From assembly GCA_965220415.1 (NCBI GenBank), contig OZ244829.1, positions 5,208,001-5,272,000 of the forward strand: a stretch of 64,000 bases of DNA. The letters run 5' to 3'. Below are positions 25,741 to 32,805 of the stretch, piece by piece. The notes below the pieces were generated by a model. The model did no database searches. It had not been told where the DNA came from and saw only the letters and a list, made by a program, of their open reading frames with translations. Made by a program: the position numbers and the translations under genes. Origin of the DNA: JAJDTR01 sp965220415 (GTDB lineage: Bacteria > Poribacteria > WGA-4E > JAJDTR01). Every line of letters starts with the position of its first letter. The stretch's first letter is position 1.

Positions 25741-26342
25741 TATCGCCTCCTTTGATATCTTCTTGATTCCCTACGTCTCAAAGTACCATCTTTTGGAGTA
25801 GTTCGACCTGATTCGCTTTCCATTTTCGGGCTTGGTCTATCGGATGATGAGCGCCGATTCCCGACACCTCGATGACTTCGTGAACGTCCCTTGCCATGAT
25901 GAAAGTCTCGATTCTTGTAGTAGCGGGGTGTGTAACGGCGATGATGTTTCCGACCATACCTATGAGAGTTCCAGTATCCATAGCTTCGGTAGTAGGGGTA
26001 AGAGTAGTAGGGATAGTAGGAGTAATATGGTGAATAATAGCCATAATAATATGGGTAAGGTTCCGAATAATGGTATCCGTCGTAATACGGAATATGGCGA
26101 TCGTAGTTTCGCTTGCGCCGTCCGTAATATCCCCCATCTTCCTCTGTTTCCGATTCATCCGCTACGCTAGCTTGATAATCCTCATTGGCTTCATGTTCAT
26201 TCAATGTTTTGGCTTCATCGATTTGATTTGTCCCTCGGGGGGTCATTCGCGGCGCGGTATCGTAGCCGAGTTGTGTATAACACCCAACAAGCAGAATAGG
26301 CGCTACCAACAACGCAGCCGTGAAGGCAAGTTTATTTGTCAT
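25740..26342 (-). CDS. Tyrosine-rich low-complexity lipoprotein
   Basis: I recognise no family. From ATG 26342 the 200-residue protein has a lipoprotein signal ending LLVGC. An acidic stretch follows, then about 45 residues made mostly of Tyr, Ser, Pro and Gly (YYYGYYSPYY-type), and finally a His/Arg/Ser-rich basic tail. GAGGAAAG sits seven bases before this ATG; an in-frame ATG at 26357 would start before the ribosome-binding site. The downstream barrel gene overlaps its stop. Such tyrosine-rich surface proteins may be adhesive or structural, which is inference only. Confidence 0.7.
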   Translation of the reverse strand: MTNKLAFTAALLVAPILLVGCYTQLGYDTAPRMTPRGTNQIDEAKTLNEHEANEDYQASVADESETEEDGGYYGRRKRNYDRHIPYYDGYHYSEPYPYYYGYYSPYYSYYPYYSYPYYRSYGYWNSHRYGRKHHRRYTPRYYKNRDFHHGKGRSRSHRGVGNRRSSSDRPSPKMESESGRTTPKDGTLRRRESRRYQRRR

Positions 26343-26427
26343 GATTACTTTCCTCATTCAACGTTTGGACTTTCCATTCACCAACGATTGCAATTTTGAT
26401 AGCCATTGCAGCGACGAGTCATAGATA

Positions 26428-26449
26428 GATGTCGGTGCGAACCGACATC
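26428..26449 (+). other. Perfect hairpin with GCGA tetraloop
   Basis: GATGTCGGT and ACCGACATC form a nine-base-pair stem closed by the GNRA loop GCGA, in the gap upstream of the lipoprotein gene. There is no T-run on the plus side; function unknown. It may be part of the divergent regulatory region or a small repeat. Confidence 0.45.
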
Positions 26450-26634
26450 ATATTATATCACTTTAAGATTTAATTCGCCAATTGAAGCTAGCACTTGGAA
26501 TGCAATTGCGTATTCGGAGTTACGCCAAAAGTCAGGCTGGTATTATGCAAAACACAGACCAATTGCTCGCAGGCGCTACTATAATGAATATGAGCCAAAG
26601 TAGCTGCCGCCAATTTGCGGAGAGTGCAACGTTC

Positions 26635-27037
26635 CTACGACAGTAGTAACATTTGAGCAACAATATCATTAAGTTCTATTCCCGTTTGCCGGCGTTCCGA
26701 CCGACGAATCAAGTACGATCGAACCGGACTAATGCCAAATGATAATGTGGCGACTACGGGCGAATTATGCTTCGACATGTTTGCTAAATGCCTGAGCCTA
26801 GAGTGATACTCTTCTACACCAACGCCAAATTGCAAGTCAACGAAGAATTCACCAACACGCAAATAGGAAATTATCTGATTTCATTTTCCACGGTTTGCGG
26901 TGCTTGACATTCTGATGCCACATGCGGGTTAAAAGTTTATGCCAGTAGAAGCGTGGGTGTACTTTCAATCGGCAGATTTCTTGAATCCGGTGAGAATGAT
27001 GCGGACGAAGGTTTTGCCATGAGTCGACAACGGGCAC
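26635..27037 (-). pseudogene. Possible frameshifted remnant ORF, unrecognised
   Basis: On the minus strand a basic, His/Trp-rich frame starts at GTG 27037 and runs to RKPWKM. One base later, in another frame, it continues coherently as NQIISYLRVGEFFVDLQFG to the stop at 26635. Removing one A in the AAA near 26883 joins the two into about 130 residues. I do not recognise it and have no ribosome-binding site for it, so it may be chance. The rest of 26343-27182 holds nothing else I can support. Confidence 0.25.
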
Positions 27038-27182
27038 AGAACATACCCAGTGTTACAAGTACAGCGTAACTGCCACCCCTTAATCCAGATAAACACCGCA
27101 TAGCGCGCCAATCACCTATTATTTCTTGTCCCTTCTCTTCTAAACAAACAAAAGCAAGTTCCTATGAGAGAGGTATTGGGTG

Positions 27183-27212
27183 TTGTGAAAGAGCCGATAG
27201 GTGTGATATAGT
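27183..27212 (+). promoter_or_regulatory. Sigma-70-like promoter for the small transporter operon
   Basis: TTGTGA (27183-27188) and TATAGT (27207-27212) are separated by 18 bases, with TG one base upstream of the -10 (extended -10). It lies 34 bp before ATG 27246, which has AGGAG and GAAGG purine tracts upstream. Confidence 0.6.
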
Positions 27213-27245
27213 ATATTTGAAATAGGAGAAAGAAGGTGCTTCTTT

Positions 27246-27629
27246 ATGAAAGACATCACACTCAAGGATTTCCTGCTGTTATTCTGTAACGTGTTATTTA
27301 CCGTAACGGGGCAGCTTTTACTCAAGCACGGGATGCTCCAAGTCGGACGCGTGGAGGGCGTGAGTCGAGTAATGCACAAACTCATGCAAGCATTCATGAA
27401 CCCGTTCGTTATTGGCGGCATCGCGACTTATGGTTTTACAACGATGATTTGGCTCGTTATTCTTTCGAGGGTTAAGTTAAGTGTCGCATACCCGATAATC
27501 AGTCTCGGCTATGTCATGTCAATATTCTTTTCATGGATATTATTCAAAGAATCAGTTCCAAGAATCAGAGTTTTGGGCGCGGTGGTGATTTGTATCGGAG
27601 TTTATCTCGTCGCAAGTGCTAGCGATTGA
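27246..27629 (+). CDS. EamA/SMR-like small multidrug-metabolite transporter
   Basis: This 127-residue inner-membrane protein has four predicted hydrophobic segments. They are around LLLFCNVLFTVTGQLLL, PFVIGGIATYGFTTMIWLVIL, VAYPIISLGYVMSIFFSWIL and VLGAVVICIGVYLVA. That is the four-helix size of the SMR/ArnE-ArnF class in the DMT superfamily. The conserved Pro/Tyr pattern SVAYPII agrees. It could export a drug or cation, or flip a lipid-linked sugar; the sequence does not decide. The next gene begins 14 bp downstream, suggesting an operon. Confidence 0.75.
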   Translation: MKDITLKDFLLLFCNVLFTVTGQLLLKHGMLQVGRVEGVSRVMHKLMQAFMNPFVIGGIATYGFTTMIWLVILSRVKLSVAYPIISLGYVMSIFFSWILFKESVPRIRVLGAVVICIGVYLVASASD

Positions 27630-27643
27630 TCAAGAGGTTCAAG

Positions 27644-28150
27644 ATGGTACAAGTAGGAAGCGGAAAACCGTCCTACGTTGCTATGATTTTGTCATTGATT
27701 CTTCCTGGTCTTGGACAGATTTACCTGCGCAAGCGGCTGAGGGGCTTTATTCTGTTTTTAGGTGTTGCCCTAGGGGGAATTCTAATTTATGTCAACTCAT
27801 TGCCCGTTGATAGTTGGGATGACCTTGCCAGTTTTGATGACTTTACTGACTGGTGGGAGGAACGACGTTCCGACAACACGAACACCGTCCAGTCGTTGGA
27901 CTCTCCAGATGTAATGGAAGCAATAGATGAGAGACCGGGATACCATCTGTGGACCTTCGAAAATGGCAAGAAGTTGATGTACCGCCCTTCATGGATGCTG
28001 AAGTTAAGCGGTCTTGTCCAAGGACTCTTTTTCTGGCTATACGCCATTTTTGACGGGTGGCGCGGCGAAAGAGGCTTCAACAAACGAGCATTCAGAAAGC
28101 GGCTGAGGGAGGTGAAGGAGCGAGAAGAAATTGAAGCAACAGGAAAATAA
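27644..28150 (+). CDS. Membrane protein with TM2-like LPGLGQIYL motif
   Basis: The 168-residue protein has an N-terminal hydrophobic hairpin, SLILPGLGQIYLRKRLRG then FILFLGVALGGILIYV. This resembles TM2/DUF5683-type membrane proteins. An acidic soluble stretch of about 80 residues, a further hydrophobic segment (LVQGLFFWLYAIF) and a Lys/Arg/Glu-rich tail follow. ATG 27644 is chosen over in-frame TTG 27626 because AGAGG (27633-27637) lies between them. No function can be assigned. It sits between a small transporter and a TPR-propeller protein. Confidence 0.7.
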   Translation: MVQVGSGKPSYVAMILSLILPGLGQIYLRKRLRGFILFLGVALGGILIYVNSLPVDSWDDLASFDDFTDWWEERRSDNTNTVQSLDSPDVMEAIDERPGYHLWTFENGKKLMYRPSWMLKLSGLVQGLFFWLYAIFDGWRGERGFNKRAFRKRLREVKEREEIEATGK

Positions 28151-28197
28151 ACCGATGTCAAGAGCGGATTAAACTACAGTGCTTGAGGGAAACACAA

Positions 28198-29691
28198 ATG
28201 CCAGTTCGGAAACATCAAGAGGAGAGTCTTTCGAATGTGCATAGCGGATCCGAAGTCAACGTCGATAAAGGCTCGGAATGCACCTCTGTCTCTACACGCT
28301 TTCATCGTCGTGTGTTGATTTTCGTTCAATGTCTGGCGCGAATGACATGGCAATTTTCTCAGAAGATTACAGCTCTTTTTTGTCTTGTTCTCGTCAGCGT
28401 TGCACTCAGTTGCCAGCGCGTAGAGGAAACTTCTCTACGGCAAAGCGAAGAATTACTTCAGTCAGACATGGCATTGGAGGCTGCGAATCTGCTTGAGAAG
28501 ATTGTCGAGGCAGACGATCGAAATGCCGAGGCTACAGTCCTGCTTGGGCAAGCTTATGATAGATTGGGACGCTTTCAAGACGCAGTTTTCCAACTGAAAA
28601 GAGCAAAGCATCTTTACATTAATCAGCCCGAAGCAGAAGCCGAAGCACGGCTAAAACTAGCTACGATCTACATGAAATTGGGCAATCGACAAGATGCTCA
28701 GCACGAACTTCGCGCGATTGTCAGCAGCACTTCTAATGAAACCTTGCTTCGTGAGGTTGCCGGCATCGTTGGCGACACATATCAGGTTGTGCAACTCACG
28801 GGGGGAGAAGGCGACAATTACTCTCCAATCTTCTCGCCTGATGGCACGAGAATCGCGTTCTCCTCTTTTCGTCTAGACAATGGCGAAATCTACGTGATGG
28901 ACCTTAGCGGGCGCATACATCAACGCGTCACCTTCACAACCGAACTTAATGAAACCTCGCCGGCATTCCTTAGTAATCAGAACTATCTCTTCTATAACTT
29001 CGAGCCGAAAGACTCACGTGAAGTCAAGATAGTTCTACAAAGCAGTGGGTCCACACGGATTTACTCCGGATTCAAGGTCACACATATTCACAGCAAAGAA
29101 ACATATGAAGTTTTGCCGATAGGATTTGGAGTTAGAGCGCCACGGGTTGCACCAGATGGGCGGCGCATAGTTTATGAATCTAACACTGACGCCAACTTAG
29201 AATTATACGTGCTAGATATCGGAGGACGAAGCCTCGAAAATATCGATAGCAATACTATCCAGCCCAAAAGGATTACACACAACGAAGTGGATGATGGCGG
29301 GCCATGCTTCTTCCCAGACGGACAGCAAGTCGTGTTCGTGTCCACGCGAGACAAGATTCATCAATTGTACACCGTAGCTATAGACGGCGGCGCAGAAACC
29401 CATCTAAATCCAAACCAATATGACTGCTATAGTCCTGTCGTTTCCCTCGATGGCAAGTCAATTGCCTTCGTTTCGGCACGCGATGGTGACATCGAAGTCT
29501 ATATGATTAATGCGGATGGCACAAACGAAAGACGCTTAACCAACGGGGTCGGTGTGTCCATGCAACCTGCGTTCTCACCTGACGGACGCAAACTCGCCTT
29601 TGTTTCAGATCGCAGTGACAACTTCCAGATTTACCTCATGTCTCTTGACCAACCAGTTACCCGCAACGAACTAACCCAACGCCTGAAATGA
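28198..29691 (+). CDS. TPR and TolB-like beta-propeller protein, probable lipoprotein
   Basis: The predicted protein has 497 residues. After an N-terminal region comes a hydrophobic signal ending SVALSC, a lipobox. TPR-like helices follow (ATVLLGQAYDRLGRFQDAVF and LKLATIYMKLGNRQDAQ). A PD40/TolB-type propeller then has repeated FSPDGTRIAF, VAPDGRRIVY, FFPDGQQVVF, VSLDGKSIAF and FSPDGRKLAF blades. ATG 28198 follows GAGGGA, but the lipoprotein signal fits better if translation starts at ATG 28342. It probably lies in the periplasm or on a membrane face and scaffolds protein contacts. The methyltransferase gene starts one base after its stop. Confidence 0.78.
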   Translation: MPVRKHQEESLSNVHSGSEVNVDKGSECTSVSTRFHRRVLIFVQCLARMTWQFSQKITALFCLVLVSVALSCQRVEETSLRQSEELLQSDMALEAANLLEKIVEADDRNAEATVLLGQAYDRLGRFQDAVFQLKRAKHLYINQPEAEAEARLKLATIYMKLGNRQDAQHELRAIVSSTSNETLLREVAGIVGDTYQVVQLTGGEGDNYSPIFSPDGTRIAFSSFRLDNGEIYVMDLSGRIHQRVTFTTELNETSPAFLSNQNYLFYNFEPKDSREVKIVLQSSGSTRIYSGFKVTHIHSKETYEVLPIGFGVRAPRVAPDGRRIVYESNTDANLELYVLDIGGRSLENIDSNTIQPKRITHNEVDDGGPCFFPDGQQVVFVSTRDKIHQLYTVAIDGGAETHLNPNQYDCYSPVVSLDGKSIAFVSARDGDIEVYMINADGTNERRLTNGVGVSMQPAFSPDGRKLAFVSDRSDNFQIYLMSLDQPVTRNELTQRLK

Positions 29692-29692
29692 C

Positions 29693-30286
29693 ATGGATTT
29701 AGATGCGCTCAAACGCGATATTGTGTTTGATGCCAACCTGCGAGGATTCGACTATTCCTTTTCCTCTACATGGGGGCTTTTTTCTCCCAGATCGATTGAC
29801 CCGGGAACGCGCTTGCTCATAGATCATCTTCACGTTAACGCAGGGGATACATGTCTTGATCTTGGTTGTGGATATGGTGCGATTGGATTAGTGATGGCAA
29901 GACTGTCAGGAAATGGCAAGGTTTATATGGTCGATAAAGATTTTGTGGCAGTTGAACACGCCATCAAGAATGCTGAACGAAACAGTGTACAAAACTGTGA
30001 GGCGATAATGAGCAATACGTTCAGCCATCTCCCCGATGTAAAGTTTGATGTAATCGCATCAAACTTGCCCGCGAATGCCGGAAAGGAACTTCTGCGCATA
30101 ATTCTGCTAGAGGCCCGGAATCACCTTAAACCAACCGGTAAGCTCTATGTCGTCACAATATGCGGGCTTCGGGAATTCATTAAACGGAACTTCAAGGAAA
30201 TTTTCGGGAATTACCGAAAACTCAAGCAGAGCGGGACACACGTTGTCAGCTTGGCTGCGCAGAACTCGCCAAGACTCTCCAATTAA
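29693..30286 (+). CDS. Class I SAM-dependent methyltransferase, RsmC/MTS-like
   Basis: This 197-residue protein matches the small MTS-domain methyltransferases related to rRNA guanine methylase RsmC. The SAM motif is CLDLGCGYGAIGL (54-66) and the acidic ligand of motif II is D81 in MVDKD. Motif IV, NPPF/NPPY in N-methylating members, reads SNLPAN (123-128), so the target may differ or activity may be reduced. The N-terminal segment WGLFSPRSIDPGTRLL is like the FS...LD..T substrate-binding approach in this family. It follows the propeller gene by one base. Confidence 0.8.
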   Translation: MDLDALKRDIVFDANLRGFDYSFSSTWGLFSPRSIDPGTRLLIDHLHVNAGDTCLDLGCGYGAIGLVMARLSGNGKVYMVDKDFVAVEHAIKNAERNSVQNCEAIMSNTFSHLPDVKFDVIASNLPANAGKELLRIILLEARNHLKPTGKLYVVTICGLREFIKRNFKEIFGNYRKLKQSGTHVVSLAAQNSPRLSN

Positions 30287-30459
30287 AGAAGATTTTGATG
30301 TAGAAGGTCCAAGGTTGCCTGAAACTACAAAACTGCGTGCTTAGAAAATCGGAAATCGCGCCCACAACAGCCCTCGAAGACAGATGCGGCAAGTGAAACT
30401 GAACTCCCCTTTCTCTTACTTCGTGCATGACGCACAAATGCCGATTAACACGACTACTC

Positions 30460-31239
30460 TCACCACGTATTACGAACCGCAACTCCTTCCGCATGAAGGT
30501 ACTGCTTAATATTCTCAATTGTGAATTCTCCGTAATGAGTGATTGATGCGACGATTGCGGCATCTGCGTTGCTTTCGACAAAGACATCGCGGAGATGTTG
30601 CGGTTTGCCCGCACCTCCCGACGCGATGACCGGTACCGGTGCCAGAGTTGCGATGGCTGCTGTCAATTCGAGATCGTATCCGGCTTTCGTACCGTCTTGA
30701 TCAATGCTGTTGACCACGATTTCACCTGCACCCAATTCTACCCCGCGTTGTGCCCACTGAATCGCATCCAATCCCATTGCACGGCGCCCTCCGTCAATAA
30801 AAATTTCAAATCCACTTGGAATCGTATCGCTTTTCGGCACACGTTTTACTTGCATACTCAGGACCACGCACTGGCTGCCAAACGCCTTTGCACCCTGACT
30901 GATTAGCTGCGGGTTTCTCACTGCGCCAGAGTCTATACTCACCTTCTCGGCACCTGCAAGCAGCACCCGTCGCATGTCCTCGAGCTCCCTCAGCCCGCCG
31001 CCAACCGAAAACGGAATGAAAATTTCCGCTGCGACCGCGGAGACGACATCAATCATTATGTTCCGTTTTTCATTGCTTGCGGTTATATCGTAAAAAACGA
31101 GCTCATCCACTCCGTTTTCGTAGTAAAACCTTGCCATTTCTACCGGTGCGCCGACGTCAACATTCCCCTCGAAAGCAACTCCTTTCGTAACTTTTCCGGC
31201 ACGAACATCGAGGCAAGGGATGATCCGTTTTGTCATCAT
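30460..31239 (-). CDS. hisF: Imidazole glycerol phosphate synthase subunit HisF
   Basis: HisF (259 residues) is the cyclase TIM barrel that, with HisH glutaminase, makes IGP and AICAR in histidine synthesis. The N-terminal KRIIPCLDVRAGKVTKG (D11 catalytic), DITASNEKR, the phosphate sites SVGGGLRE and ASGGAGKPQH, and DGTKAGYDLE are conserved. The second catalytic aspartate (D130 of Thermotoga HisF) reads Gln in LSMQVKRV, with a short insertion after it. Start ATG 31239 follows GGGAG. No other his gene is adjacent; a PhyH-HEAT gene lies just upstream on the same strand. Confidence 0.93.
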   Translation of the reverse strand: MMTKRIIPCLDVRAGKVTKGVAFEGNVDVGAPVEMARFYYENGVDELVFYDITASNEKRNIMIDVVSAVAAEIFIPFSVGGGLRELEDMRRVLLAGAEKVSIDSGAVRNPQLISQGAKAFGSQCVVLSMQVKRVPKSDTIPSGFEIFIDGGRRAMGLDAIQWAQRGVELGAGEIVVNSIDQDGTKAGYDLELTAAIATLAPVPVIASGGAGKPQHLRDVFVESNADAAIVASITHYGEFTIENIKQYLHAEGVAVRNTW

Positions 31240-31291
31240 TTCATTACGCTCCCGACGAGAGTTTCATTGTGAGATTTGAAATGGGCACAGG

Positions 31292-32698
31292 TCAAAATGT
31301 GCTTGTCTTTGTAGACGTATGGCACCACCGAAAGATGGAGAGAAATCGCAGTAACGCATCTATGGCTTCAGGCGTTCCAATCCACTCAAGTGCGACTGAC
31401 GCATTAAAACGTACGTACCGATTTTCATCTTTTAGCGCATTTACCAGTGCCGGTACTGCCTCGCTAGCAGGTTTTCCAATCTGCGCTAGTGCGAGTGCCG
31501 TATCGAAACGAACATGGTCATCGCTATCGACCAGTGCGTCTATCAATGCGGGTACAGCGTCTTGAGCCGATTCACCAATTGTACCGAGAGTTTCGGTAGC
31601 ATGACGCCGTATCTCAACGCATGAGTCGCGCAATGCTCTGGCGAGCGCTGGAACTGCCTCGCGGGCAGAAACATCCATCTGAGCAAGCGCATACATGGCG
31701 TTCAGACGCACCGATTCGGAAGAATGACTTAACGCGTCAACTAGCGCGGGTACTGCGGCCTTTCCCACAACTCCTAAGCCGTACGCGGCAGAACGGCTGA
31801 TTATTTCGGTATCACTTCTTAACACATCAATCAGCGTTGGGACTACTGAGTCACTAACGTCACCAACTGCCCCCAAGGCATAAGCCGCATCAAGACTTGC
31901 CACCTCGCAACCATCGTGCAACTGGTTTGCTAGTGCGGAGATATCGCCATTCATTGAAGAACGATCGTTGTGTGTTTCAGTGTTCTTTCCGCTGAGCCAG
32001 TCCCATATATGTTGCCACATGGCTTCATGGTTTCCTAGGGCTGGTTCCCAATCAATGGACTGCCATGCCGGGGTTTCTGGTTGCCATGGAGCAATTGAAG
32101 GTGGCTTCATCCGCACAAACTCAAATTTCATCATGAAGCGATGTTTCTGTGTTTGATTTGCCATTGCGCGGTGCCGCAAATCAAAGTGAAGGAGCGTAAC
32201 TGTGCCTGCCTCACCAAATAGAGGAACGCCTACATCCCCATCTTCGTTAAGTTGTGTGTTGTAATACTGCGTGCCGGGCAATACCGCCGAGGGGCCAATC
32301 GCCTCGCCAACGTCTTGTGGATAGTAGAACGCCAATACCCAATGAGGGCAATGGTGGCGGACTTTTTGATAACCCCAGTAGCTGTCTTTGTGAAAAGTTT
32401 GTGCGGAACTGCCCGGTAGGTTGTGATGCGGATGACGATGCGAGTGCATGATATAGTCTGGTCCCAAAAGACTGGATAAGGCACCATGCACGACGGGGTG
32501 ATCGAATACTTCCTGAACCTCTGGAATTCGAGGGAGAAGATTGTTCCCGGGATTCCCGTCTGATTCAAATATTGCTTTGGTTTGTTGGTAAATCTGCTCA
32601 TGGAAACTTCGCGGGAAATCCGGTTTTACAGTAACATGTCCGTTGACGATGAAGCGTCTCATGTCTTCATCACTAAATTCGTATGGCTTATCTGCCAT
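31292..32698 (-). CDS. PhyH dioxygenase fused to HEAT repeats
   Basis: This is a 468-residue two-part protein. Residues about 10-200 are a phytanoyl-CoA dioxygenase domain with iron ligands H103 and D105 in FHKDSYW and H176 in DLRHRAMA. Residues about 255-455 are six HEAT/PBS-lyase-like repeats of about 31 residues, each with the pattern VRxxAxxALxxIG followed by AVPALxxAL. No signal peptide is seen. The catalytic half should be an Fe(II)/2-oxoglutarate oxygenase; the repeats probably bind a protein partner. The substrate is unknown. The PhyH half matches the family throughout, so the fusion looks genuine. Confidence 0.85.
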   Translation of the reverse strand: MADKPYEFSDEDMRRFIVNGHVTVKPDFPRSFHEQIYQQTKAIFESDGNPGNNLLPRIPEVQEVFDHPVVHGALSSLLGPDYIMHSHRHPHHNLPGSSAQTFHKDSYWGYQKVRHHCPHWVLAFYYPQDVGEAIGPSAVLPGTQYYNTQLNEDGDVGVPLFGEAGTVTLLHFDLRHRAMANQTQKHRFMMKFEFVRMKPPSIAPWQPETPAWQSIDWEPALGNHEAMWQHIWDWLSGKNTETHNDRSSMNGDISALANQLHDGCEVASLDAAYALGAVGDVSDSVVPTLIDVLRSDTEIISRSAAYGLGVVGKAAVPALVDALSHSSESVRLNAMYALAQMDVSAREAVPALARALRDSCVEIRRHATETLGTIGESAQDAVPALIDALVDSDDHVRFDTALALAQIGKPASEAVPALVNALKDENRYVRFNASVALEWIGTPEAIDALLRFLSIFRWCHTSTKTSTF

Positions 32699-32805
32699 GT
32701 TTGGTCTCCTTTCTAGCAGGTAAATTGAAAACCGAAATCGTATAGATTATGGTTTACCCAATCAGAATGTACATGCAAAATGGCGCGTAAATGATGCGTG
32801 GGCGA

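Noticed and set aside
26406..26603. A 65-codon open frame upstream of the tyrosine-rich lipoprotein
   Set aside because: It contains the perfect GCGA hairpin, lacks a start signal and has an uncharacteristic composition.
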